Position numbers and translations under genes: made by a program | Notes under the pieces: generated by a model | The model's input: the letters and a program-made list of their open reading frames with translations, nothing else | What the model was told of the DNA's origin: nothing | The model's database searches: none | In this document: positions 37,965-46,841 of the stretch, one piece after another | Position numbering within the stretch: position 1 is the stretch's first letter | Layout of the letters: each line of letters opens with the position of its first letter | Source of the DNA: Flavobacterium sangjuense | Lineage (GTDB): Bacteria; Bacteroidota; Bacteroidia; Flavobacteriales; Flavobacteriaceae | Length of the DNA: 64,000 nucleotides | Direction of reading: 5' to 3' | Assembly (NCBI RefSeq): GCF_004797125.1 | Contig: NZ_CP038810.1 | Coordinates: 2,790,001 to 2,854,000 of the forward strand

Positions 37965-39550
37965 TATTCTAAAAGATTATTTTCTTTTTCCTGATTTAAT
38001 AATTCAATAAATTTCACAGGTGATATGCCCGTAATCGTTTTAAATACAGTCGCAAAACTACTGTGTGATGAAAAACCACAGTTTTCGGCCAGATAGCTGA
38101 TTTTATAATTGATGAAATTAGGATCTGTTTTTAGTTTTTCGATAATATAATTAACCCGTAATTTGTTTATGTAAGTATTGAAATTGACATTATAATGGGT
38201 GTTTATAATTTCAGATAGGTATTTTGTATTGGAATCCAGTTGACCTGCTAAAACGGCAAGCGAAATATCTTTATTGATAAAACGTTTGGAGCTTTCAAAG
38301 CGTTTTAACTTGTTTAATATATGCTCTTCTGTTTCTTTTAAAATCACATGCTTCTTAGGCTCACTCTTTTCAAGTTTTTTATCTGTAATACTAAAACTAG
38401 TCATGAGATTGCTTCGGGTTATTTCAATATAATTGATGATTTCAACTAACCTTTTCTTGTTTGCCGCTATTTTTTGCCAAAAGAAAAAGCTTATCAGTAT
38501 CACAATTAAAAAGAGCCCGGATACTATATAAATTATTTTGATGTATTTGGATTTTTCATCAGAATAACCATCCGCATATTCATCCGAGATAAGGTTAAAA
38601 CTGGTATTTATGGCTTCCTGCTCCTGACCTTCTGCTTCGCTTTGCAATTCAAAAAACTTCGAATTTATCAGTTTGTAATTGGCCACATCATTCGTTGCTA
38701 AATAAATTTCACTTTGCAGCTGATTGACTTTTATTTGCGAGAAAAGATTGCCAATTCGCTCCACATAACTCATCGCTTCCTTTGACAATGTAATGGCTTC
38801 TCCGTATTCTTTTTTTAGAAAATGAACACTTGCCAAACCATTCAGAACATCAATTTTAGCATATACATTCTCTACATTTTGCTGATTAAGATTACTCATT
38901 GCAAGTTCAAATTGCTTTTGAGCCAATGCTAAATTTTTCTGTTTCAAATACAATTGGCCTAAGGCGATGTTGTAATTTAACGCTATATCCTTGAAATCTT
39001 TTGTGATTTTAGCAACTGTAGGTTCCTCCTTTTTTAGCTCCTCAATTTTTTCCTGAAGTTTGCTTTCATCTAACAAAAACTTTGATTTTTCAATTGCAAT
39101 TGCAACTTCTAAATACAATTTTAGCTTGTCATCAGACACAACAGTGCTTTCAAGTTTCTCTAAAATTTTCTTAGACTGCTTGTCAAGTGTCAGGTTTCTT
39201 AAGAGTGCTATTTTTGAAATATCAATATTGATTTTTTGCTCTTCTGTTAAATAGTCTCTGTAATTCTTCTCTTCATAAAGAAAATTTAAAGCACTACTAT
39301 AATCGCCTTTTACGATATAGGCTTTAGAAATTAAATAATTGATTCGCGATTTATTACTGTCTGAAGTATTGGTTTTACTCAAAAGATATTGTGCAATTTT
39401 GAGTGCCTGATCAGGATTAGAATAAATTAAATTCTCAATATCATCTGCTAAATAATACTTATTTGAGGTTTGCGCATTAATTGTACTATGGATGACTCCA
39501 AATAAAAATAGGATATGAAAATATCTGTTAATAGGGGTTAGATATTTCAT
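37964..39550 (-). CDS. Membrane TPR sensor with AraC-type DNA-binding domain (528 aa)
   Basis: One-protein transmembrane regulator. It has an N-terminal signal/anchor (YFHILFLFGVIHSTINAQ), periplasmic TPR-like repeats over about 30-310 (YLISKAYIVKGDYSSAL, LAQKQFELAMSNL, HFLKKEYGEAITLSKEA), a membrane helix near 327-348 (IIYIVSGLFLIVILISFFFW), and a cytosolic AraC/XylS HTH domain at about 425-520. The HTH domain shows SLAVLAGQLDSNTKYLSEIIN, written here as SLAVLAGQLD and YLSEIIN, then YLAENCGFSSHSSFATVFK and TGISPVKF. The fold reads an extracytoplasmic signal and binds DNA from the membrane. It overlaps the HTH-less TPR gene by one base and lies between the T9SS cassette and the 2211-aa surface protein, which makes these plausible targets. 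The target set is inferred only from position. Confidence 0.88.
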   Translation of the reverse strand: MKYLTPINRYFHILFLFGVIHSTINAQTSNKYYLADDIENLIYSNPDQALKIAQYLLSKTNTSDSNKSRINYLISKAYIVKGDYSSALNFLYEEKNYRDYLTEEQKINIDISKIALLRNLTLDKQSKKILEKLESTVVSDDKLKLYLEVAIAIEKSKFLLDESKLQEKIEELKKEEPTVAKITKDFKDIALNYNIALGQLYLKQKNLALAQKQFELAMSNLNQQNVENVYAKIDVLNGLASVHFLKKEYGEAITLSKEAMSYVERIGNLFSQIKVNQLQSEIYLATNDVANYKLINSKFFELQSEAEGQEQEAINTSFNLISDEYADGYSDEKSKYIKIIYIVSGLFLIVILISFFFWQKIAANKKRLVEIINYIEITRSNLMTSFSITDKKLEKSEPKKHVILKETEEHILNKLKRFESSKRFINKDISLAVLAGQLDSNTKYLSEIINTHYNVNFNTYINKLRVNYIIEKLKTDPNFINYKISYLAENCGFSSHSSFATVFKTITGISPVKFIELLNQEKENNLLE

Positions 39551-39592
39551 GCTTTTTAATTAACGCTGAATGTATGTTTTATAAAGGTTCAG

Positions 39593-39600
39593 CAAATATA
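39593..39600 (-). promoter_or_regulatory. Candidate -7 box of the TPR-AraC operon
   Basis: On the - strand the sequence reads TATATTTG, a perfect TAnnTTTG, 42 nt before the start codon at 39550. No TTG was found at the usual upstream spacing, so the call rests on the -7 box alone. Confidence 0.4.
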
Positions 39601-39762
39601 TATAATAATAGAAGATTTTTAAAGTGTTATAACAACAAAAAGCCCTCCCCAAAATGAGAAGGACTCTTTGCCCTTTAAAAACACCCTATGAAAAAACTTT
39701 CCTTTTATACTTAAAATACCCTATATTAAGTTTAAAAGCTTATAACCAAATCGTTAGCGATT

Positions 39763-42700
39763 TTAGTTTCTTTTAATCACTTTTACCACTTTTGAATTTC
39801 CATCAACAGTAGTAACTTTTACCAAATAAGTCGAAGAAGTTAGTGATGATAAATCAATCTGAACTTCATTCAAATTTGTTTTTCTATCCAATACCATTTG
39901 TCCGATTAGATTATAAACACTCACATTAGCAATGCCGTTTGCATAACTAAGTGTCAGAATTCCCGAAGTTGGATTTGGATAAAAACTAAAACTTGCATTG
40001 TCAAAACCAATAACGCCTAATTCAACAGTTACCGTAACTGCTAATGGTGCACTAGGACATCCTGAAGCTACATTTACAGCATAATAAATTGTTCCGCTGA
40101 TTAACACTGTAGTAATAGCAAGAGGATTAACTTGTCCCAGTGCATCAGCTAAAGAACCATACCAAATCACATTCGCTGGACTAACTACTAAATCTTCTAA
40201 AGTAGCATCGTTTAAATCTGTTACGGAAATTATTTGTGTAGCATTTCCGGTTGGAGTAGCCGCTGAATTTATAGTCAACTCTAAAGTTTCTGTATGACAT
40301 CCAACTGTTGAAGTATAGGTTCCACCAATTGTATAAGTAGCTCCGTTTACTGACCAAGTGTATGTATCACAAGCTGTAATGGTAGTTGTGTTTGTTGTAC
40401 TTGGTGTAATAGTCAATTCTAATGTTTCTGTATGACATCCAACTGTTGAAATATACGTACCACCTGTTGTATAAGTAGCTCCGTTTTCTGACCAAGTATA
40501 GGTATCACAAGCTGAAATAGTCGTTGTGTTTGTAGTACTCGGCGTAATAGTCAATTCTAATGTTTCTGTAACACATCCAACTGTTGAAGTGTATGTTCCA
40601 CCAGTTGTATAAGTAGCTCCGTTTACTGACCAAGTATAGGTATCACAAGCTGAAATAGTCGTTGTGTTTGTAGTACTTGGAGTAATAGTCAATTCTAATG
40701 TTTCTGTAACACATCCAACTGTTGAAGTATACGTTCCACCTGTTGTATAGGTAGCTCCGTTTACTGACCAAGTATAGTTATCACAAGCTGAAATAGTCGT
40801 TGTGTTTGTCGTACTAGGAGTAATAGTCAATTCTAAAGTTTCTGTATGACATCCAACTGTTGAAGTGTATGTTCCACCTGTTGTATAGGTAGCTCCATTT
40901 ACTGACCAAGTATACGTATCACAAGCTGAAATAGTCGTTGTGTTTGTTGTACTTGGAGTAATAGTCAATTCTAATGTTTCTGTGTGACATCCAACTGTTG
41001 AAGTGTATGTTCCTCCAGTAGTATAAGTAGCTCCGTTTACTGACCAAGTATACGTATCACAAGCAGTAATTGTAGTTGTGTTGGTTGTAACTGTATTAAC
41101 AGTTGCTATAACAGCTACTCTAGGAGAAGCACAAACTTCAGTAACATTCCATTCAAAGAAGTTATTGTAACTCGCGTCTGGAGTACCATCAAAACTGTTT
41201 ACCGAACCTGTAAAGGCAATAGCGCCTGATGCTGTAGGAGTTGCTGCAGGGAAACTGCTTAATTTTCCAATCACGTTAGTAGAGCTCAGTCCATTAGTTG
41301 CCAATAATCTGTAACCCGTACCTGCTGGAATATTATAATCTAATACAACGGTATTGGATATCGAAGCAGAAATAGCTCCGGTATTAGTTGCCGGAGTAAA
41401 TGTCACTGCAGTAGTTCCTGGAACCTGAACACCGTCTTTATACAATTTAATTGTAATTGGAGCACCTGCATCTGCAGCGCCTAAAGTTTGTTTCGGATAT
41501 ACTTTCACCGAATTTAAACGCACATTAGTAGCTGCATTAAATACAAGTCCGCTAAATGGTGACGTCTGCGTTGTAGTTCCTGCAAATACTTTACCCGCAG
41601 TATACGTAGAACTTGATTCTGTAGCAACATAATAAGTAGTTGTGTCGGCAACAGTAGGTGAATAAGTTCCACCTGTTGCTAATGAAACACCACCAGTTGC
41701 AACAGCATACCAATTGATAATTCCTGAAGCAGCCGTAGCCGCTAAGTTTGCTACACCAGGTCCACAAATTGCAGTTGGTGTCGTTGCATCAATTGCATTA
41801 GTAAATGTTATTTGAACCGGAGTCGAGTTAACCATAACAGGACCAAAAGGACAGGTTACTGTACAACGGTAATAAGTATTTGCTGTTGGTGTTGCCACAT
41901 AAGTTGCAGCAGTAGCTCCTGAAATATCAGTATAATTAGCACCACCGTCTGTTGAAGCCTGCCATTGATACGTAATACCTGCACCAACTTGAGTGTTTTG
42001 TATACTCAACGCCACTGTTTGTGTACCACATAACGTTACTGGTGTTTGAACATTTGAGAAAGTTAATGCTGTTTGCGAAGTAGAAGATACTGTTGCTGCC
42101 TGTGAAAGCGTTAAAGTAGTTCCGCTAATGGCAGATACAGTAGTTCCTGCCGGAATACCAGTTCCTGTCACTGTTAAACCTACAACTATAGCAGCATTAG
42201 CAGCCTGTAAAGTAACTGTAGCAGATCCTGAAACTATTCCTGTACTACTTGAATTCTGTAGTGTTACAATTTGAGTTATTGTTGTATCAGCAATTGTATT
42301 TCCGGGATTAACTGTAGTACAATTTGGTGCTGTAGCATAAGCAAAGTTTCCTGTAAAGCTTGCACCTGGAGTAGCTGTTATTGTATTTACAGTATTAGGA
42401 GCTCCTGCAGTATAAACTGAAGTATTTCCAAATACATTGTCATAAGTTCCTTGGTCTGCAGTAGCTTGAACCACAAGACTTCCGTTGGTAACACCTGAAT
42501 GTCCTACTCTCACATTGAAGTCAGTTAAAGTTCCTAAAATACCGACTCTTTCCACTGTCCATCTTGCTGCACTTAAGTTAGCAATGTTAGCAGTTGCTGT
42601 TCCTGAATTGGTATTGAAAGCTTCTACTTTGAAATCAGCACCACCGGTTACCGCTAAAGATATTGGTGAATAAACACCATCTTTTCCAACCGGATAGACC

Positions 42701-45700
42701 AAATAATTATTTGAAGCTGAAGTTGTCGCTATTCCTCTTACTAACGGACCGTTGATATAATTCGTGTTACTAAAAGTACCCGTAATGAAGCCATTAGATG
42801 ACAAATTTGGATTACCCACATATAGCGGAGTAGCTGTTGAAGTATTAATCACCCCTGTAGTCATTGTAAGTGAACCTACTCTAAAATTAGGCATAGTAAC
42901 CGTTACACCCAAAGCATTCGTATTATTTACATTCAAAGAGTTAAACGAAGCAAAAGCCAAACTGGTATTCAAATCGTTATAAAATGCACCACTACCAGAA
43001 ACAATTTGTGGTGTTGTTGTTGCTACTGCCGCTCCATTTGAATAGTTGGCAAAGTTAACCGCTGTAAATGTTTGAAGGTTTGAAACTCCGTTGTTTTCAA
43101 CATCACCACCAAAATAGATTGGAGTACCAGATCCAATTGGTCTTAAGAATGAACTTCCTGAAGCAATGCTAAACTTATTTTGAACGTTTAAGATTCCGAT
43201 ACTTTTACAAAATCTGTTAATCGCATCGGGCGCGTTGATTGTAAAATTACCTACAGATAAAACTCCACCTCCAGCAGCAAAGTTTGTATAAAAACCATTT
43301 GTAGTAACCGGAGCTTGATCTGTCGATACACCATCTCCAATTTGGATAGTATGATTAAGACCAGTTGCTTTGTGTACCGCTGAACTATAAACAAAAGCAT
43401 AACTGCTTGCGTTACTGTCATATATTGTTATGGTTGCCGGAGCAACGATAGCGCCCGTAGGAGGCAAAGACAAATCGATTCTTGCACCGTTAATAGCAGT
43501 AATTGTTGTACCCGGTTGAATACCAGTTCCCCCAACAATTTGACCAACTTGTAATAATGGATTTGCAGCCGGTAAAACAAGTGTTGAACAATTTGGTGAA
43601 GCTCCTGAGAAGTCAACTGCGACTTGAGTTGTAATTGGTGAAGTTGTCAATCCGGATAAAGGCTGAGAGATAACAATCCCTCCTATTCCATTCAAATCAA
43701 AGCCCATGCTAACGATAGTCGTTCCTGCCTGGATTCCGTTACCTGAAATTACCTGACCTACTGCCAAACCACCAGAGTTAACATGTGCGGTATCAATATC
43801 AATCACATAGCTACCATCATTCATTGAAGCAAAATTTAAGACTGCTCCCGCAGCAATATCAGCTGTGATTCCTTGTGATATAACTAAGGTGATTGGAGCA
43901 TTTGAAAGTTGACCGGCAGTTACAGAAACAATGGTTGTTCCGGGAGCAATTCCGGTTCCGGTTACAATTTGCCCTACACCATAAATAGCTTTGTTGCTAT
44001 TGAAACCAGACATCACAATGGTTGCTGTACCTGTAGTAGCAGCTGCATTAGTTGTTTTGCTAAAAGTACCTGTAGCTCCATACGTATTTACCGGGAAAGT
44101 AGTAACCGAAGTTGCTGTAGTTTGTACTGCGTTATTGATAAGTGGATCAACAATCGTAATCGTCCCGCCTGTCAAATTGATTGAAGAAGTTTCTATTTTG
44201 AATAAAGAAGCACCTTGACCAACACTATTTGCAGCAACACCTCCGGCATTACCATCAACAACAATGTTACCGCCAGTATGGTTGAAAGTGCTCACTAATC
44301 TGTGGATTACATTACCATTAACCGTAAGTAAACCTCCTGAAACTGTATTTGTTCCTTCATTTGCAAAAACGGCATTGTTGTTTGTACAACCAACTGTTAA
44401 ATCTCCTGAAGCATTAACTAAAGTTCCGCCTGCTGCAATAATAACACCCGCAGCATTATTTGCAGCTGAGTTAATGGTCACTGTATGTCCTGAAGCAATA
44501 GTCACAACATCCCCACAACCCGGAACTCCACTTGGAGACCAAGTCGCAGCATTATTCCAGTCGCCTGAAGCAGCCGAAGTTTTAGTTGTAGCAGCTTGTA
44601 ATGAAGCCGCTCCGATACCTACATAAAATGGTGAAGTTGTTAAGTCGGCATCAGCGATACTTTTTCTTACTGCAAAAGGAGAAGCTGTACCGTTAACTTG
44701 TGTTCCAACTACAGCACCTGAGTTCATCACTCTTGAACTACCATCCAATGCACTGTAAGCACCAACGGCATAAAGTCCTAAAGTATAAGTCCCTGCAGCA
44801 CTTACATAAGTACTTCCTGTTTTAGAAACTGTCCAGTTTCCATCATATCTATCGGTAACAGTATAAGAACCGTCTACTACAGAAAGACCTGTAGTCATTG
44901 TAGTAGCATCTGCATAGCTTATTGCTAATTCACCTGCTGTTGTAGCACCGCTGTTTACCAGAAATGCCCATCTGTTTTGTCCTGTTGCACTTAAGAACGG
45001 AAATAATACTGTACTGTTTGGATTATAATCAGTTCCCGGATCAATAACAGTTCCCATAGCTGATGTAGTATACCATCTTGAAATTTGTCCACCTATGAAA
45101 CCATTACCTAAAGTACAGGTAAAATTACCTGAAGACATTGCGGCAAAGTTTCCGATATATATTTTATTAGCACCAAGCCCTACTCTGGCAGTGTTTAATC
45201 TTAGAATATTTTTGATTCTAACATTGTTTAGTTGCCAATCGATATTTGGAGTAGCCGTACTTGTATTATTAATTACCAATTGATTGATAATACCGGCAGT
45301 ATTAGTTGTACCAGTAGCAACGACAGTACCTCCGATAAGACCTGTACCATCTGAAACGATAGTCTGAAGTGTAGAGCCAAATAAATTAAGTGAACCAATA
45401 CCGACACCAGTATTTCCAACTGACACATCTAATCTTCCACCTGACGCTAAGTCAATATTATGACCTACTTTTAATGACTTTCCGTTTGTACCTTCATATA
45501 CGTTAAATCTAGCACCCGAACCACTAACTAATAAGTCGTTGTTTACTGTGAATTCATCTGAAACAGTTCCGAATTGCAATACAGCTGCAGCACCGGCGAT
45601 ATAAAGATTGTTTGCTCCTAAATTTCTGCTGTCAATCGTTACTGTATGACCTGCATTAATAACTACGTCATCCGCAGGAGAAGGCACATAACCAAAATCC

Positions 45701-46398
45701 CAGGTTGCAGGGTTTGTAAAATTACCTGTAGCAACTGAAGCAATCTCATTTCCGCCAGCTCGTGAAACTACTGAAATGTTATCGATAGCCGCAGGAGGAT
45801 TCGTTCCGCCGCCACTACTATTAGACCACATAAAAATTAATCGAGCCGTTGTGCCTGCAAAACTTGGTGGGATAAACCCAAATGCATTTTGAGTAATACC
45901 ATTTCCTGCCGCACTATTATATGTAATTGATGTAGCTCCAGTAATAGTAGCCGGAACTGTTAATTGAACATCAGTACCTGTTGGTGTCACCGAAGTAGGT
46001 GCTACAAAAACCTGCCATGCTGTTCCCATTGCTTTCCAATTGAAAGTTAAAGCAATGTTGGTTTGACCAGCCGGAATCACAATATCTCTGTAGAAATAAA
46101 CGGTTCTTGCTCCTGAAATCCCTGCACTTGAATTGGTTTCTCCATTATCTAGAGATACATAAGCTGAATTTCCTGTTATGGCACCCGAATTTACAGCGGT
46201 TCCTACTACCCATTTAACAGCACCAATTCCTTCATTGGCAACTGTCCATCCATTAGCTGCAAAAGTGCTGCCTGAATTAAATCCACCTTCAGCAGCTGGA
46301 TTAATAAGTGTGGTTTGCGCCTGCATTCCCGATATTGAAAATACCGTCATTAAAATTAGTAAGGCAAAACCGTTTAGTAATTTGTAATTGTTAGACAT
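39763..46398 (-). CDS. Large T9SS type A sorted surface protein with six 46-aa repeats (2211 aa)
   Basis: Secreted surface protein with signal peptide 1-28 (FALLILMTVFSISGMQAQ). It begins with a choice-of-anchor-like domain (about 35-215), then beta-helix-like segments, each starting with a TGNFTNPATWD or SGDWNNAATWS motif and GHTVTI. Several copies of a short motif GTGIxxGTTxxxI appear between about 850 and 1100 and near 1430. An Ig-like segment (YQWQASTDGG...YYRCTVTC) lies near 1490-1550. Six 46-residue repeats follow at about 1769-2045, then a type A sorting domain (SFYPNPTSGILTLSY ... NLIGQMV ... STYLVKV ... VIKRN). Most of it aligns with the 1455-residue protein at 10521-14888; the 46-residue repeats are an addition. 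No enzymatic motif was found; a structural or adhesive role is inferred. Confidence 0.88.
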   Translation of the reverse strand: MSNNYKLLNGFALLILMTVFSISGMQAQTTLINPAAEGGFNSGSTFAANGWTVANEGIGAVKWVVGTAVNSGAITGNSAYVSLDNGETNSSAGISGARTVYFYRDIVIPAGQTNIALTFNWKAMGTAWQVFVAPTSVTPTGTDVQLTVPATITGATSITYNSAAGNGITQNAFGFIPPSFAGTTARLIFMWSNSSGGGTNPPAAIDNISVVSRAGGNEIASVATGNFTNPATWDFGYVPSPADDVVINAGHTVTIDSRNLGANNLYIAGAAAVLQFGTVSDEFTVNNDLLVSGSGARFNVYEGTNGKSLKVGHNIDLASGGRLDVSVGNTGVGIGSLNLFGSTLQTIVSDGTGLIGGTVVATGTTNTAGIINQLVINNTSTATPNIDWQLNNVRIKNILRLNTARVGLGANKIYIGNFAAMSSGNFTCTLGNGFIGGQISRWYTTSAMGTVIDPGTDYNPNSTVLFPFLSATGQNRWAFLVNSGATTAGELAISYADATTMTTGLSVVDGSYTVTDRYDGNWTVSKTGSTYVSAAGTYTLGLYAVGAYSALDGSSRVMNSGAVVGTQVNGTASPFAVRKSIADADLTTSPFYVGIGAASLQAATTKTSAASGDWNNAATWSPSGVPGCGDVVTIASGHTVTINSAANNAAGVIIAAGGTLVNASGDLTVGCTNNNAVFANEGTNTVSGGLLTVNGNVIHRLVSTFNHTGGNIVVDGNAGGVAANSVGQGASLFKIETSSINLTGGTITIVDPLINNAVQTTATSVTTFPVNTYGATGTFSKTTNAAATTGTATIVMSGFNSNKAIYGVGQIVTGTGIAPGTTIVSVTAGQLSNAPITLVISQGITADIAAGAVLNFASMNDGSYVIDIDTAHVNSGGLAVGQVISGNGIQAGTTIVSMGFDLNGIGGIVISQPLSGLTTSPITTQVAVDFSGASPNCSTLVLPAANPLLQVGQIVGGTGIQPGTTITAINGARIDLSLPPTGAIVAPATITIYDSNASSYAFVYSSAVHKATGLNHTIQIGDGVSTDQAPVTTNGFYTNFAAGGGVLSVGNFTINAPDAINRFCKSIGILNVQNKFSIASGSSFLRPIGSGTPIYFGGDVENNGVSNLQTFTAVNFANYSNGAAVATTTPQIVSGSGAFYNDLNTSLAFASFNSLNVNNTNALGVTVTMPNFRVGSLTMTTGVINTSTATPLYVGNPNLSSNGFITGTFSNTNYINGPLVRGIATTSASNNYLVYPVGKDGVYSPISLAVTGGADFKVEAFNTNSGTATANIANLSAARWTVERVGILGTLTDFNVRVGHSGVTNGSLVVQATADQGTYDNVFGNTSVYTAGAPNTVNTITATPGASFTGNFAYATAPNCTTVNPGNTIADTTITQIVTLQNSSSTGIVSGSATVTLQAANAAIVVGLTVTGTGIPAGTTVSAISGTTLTLSQAATVSSTSQTALTFSNVQTPVTLCGTQTVALSIQNTQVGAGITYQWQASTDGGANYTDISGATAATYVATPTANTYYRCTVTCPFGPVMVNSTPVQITFTNAIDATTPTAICGPGVANLAATAASGIINWYAVATGGVSLATGGTYSPTVADTTTYYVATESSSTYTAGKVFAGTTTQTSPFSGLVFNAATNVRLNSVKVYPKQTLGAADAGAPITIKLYKDGVQVPGTTAVTFTPATNTGAISASISNTVVLDYNIPAGTGYRLLATNGLSSTNVIGKLSSFPAATPTASGAIAFTGSVNSFDGTPDASYNNFFEWNVTEVCASPRVAVIATVNTVTTNTTTITACDTYTWSVNGATYTTGGTYTSTVGCHTETLELTITPSTTNTTTISACDTYTWSVNGATYTTGGTYTSTVGCHTETLELTITPSTTNTTTISACDNYTWSVNGATYTTGGTYTSTVGCVTETLELTITPSTTNTTTISACDTYTWSVNGATYTTGGTYTSTVGCVTETLELTITPSTTNTTTISACDTYTWSENGATYTTGGTYISTVGCHTETLELTITPSTTNTTTITACDTYTWSVNGATYTIGGTYTSTVGCHTETLELTINSAATPTGNATQIISVTDLNDATLEDLVVSPANVIWYGSLADALGQVNPLAITTVLISGTIYYAVNVASGCPSAPLAVTVTVELGVIGFDNASFSFYPNPTSGILTLSYANGIANVSVYNLIGQMVLDRKTNLNEVQIDLSSLTSSTYLVKVTTVDGNSKVVKVIKRN
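40264..41093 (-). repeat. Six tandem 138-bp (46-aa) repeats
   Basis: Unit core: TTNTTTISACDTYTWSVNG then ATYTTGGTYTSTVGC and TETLELTITPS. Units differ at only a few residues (T/S at position 8, T/N at 12, V/E at 17, H/V at 35) and at scattered synonymous sites. Each unit carries two Cys (positions 10 and 34), suggesting one disulphide per unit. Confidence 0.92.
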
Positions 46399-46841
46399 AA
46401 AATATAAGTGTGTTAGTTAATTCGGAAATAAAATTATATAAATCATATCTATTATAATAAGGTAGTTCTTTTCAATTTAGCGAATTTTAAAAGTTAAAAA
46501 CCTGCGAAACAGCCATGGGTAAGCCCCATAATTCAATAGAAATTAAATAAAATAACGTTTTTTTTTAAACCGTTAAAATTGAAGGGTTTTAGCGTATAAA
46601 AGAAGTAGTAATATGGTAATTATATAATATTCACCAAAAATTTTATAACAAGATTATGGTAATTAAACAACACATTTGTATTACATAATAAGTGTTTTAT
46701 TTGTCAAGAGAAGAATGAAAATCACCAAATACTACTTTGGTACTAACAAATAACATTTGAGACTATTATATAAAACGTCCCGAGGATATCGGGACGTTTT
46801 TTTATGTTAAAGTGACTATCAAAATAACCTTTGGGGAAGAC
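46399..46841. other. 443-bp AT-rich gap between two type A surface protein genes
   Basis: It holds the terminator for the 1803-aa gene at its right end and should hold the promoter of the 2211-aa gene at its left end. A near-match -7 box (TAATTTTA on the - strand) lies about 36 bp before that start. No gene was seen. Confidence 0.65.
46772..46803. terminator. Strong terminator after the 1803-aa surface protein gene
   Basis: A perfect 12-bp stem AAAACGTCCCGA / TCGGGACGTTTT with a 5-base loop (GGATA). T residues follow on both strands, so it can work in either direction. It lies 39-70 bp past the - strand stop at 46842. Confidence 0.9.

Noticed and set aside
39640..39670. Possible terminator AAAGCCCTCC...GAAGGACTCTTT
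   Set aside because: Pairing is interrupted and no stable stem could be drawn.
40264..41093. Regular direct repeats that could be taken for a CRISPR array
   Set aside because: Units are 138 bp with no unique spacers and lie in frame inside a protein gene.
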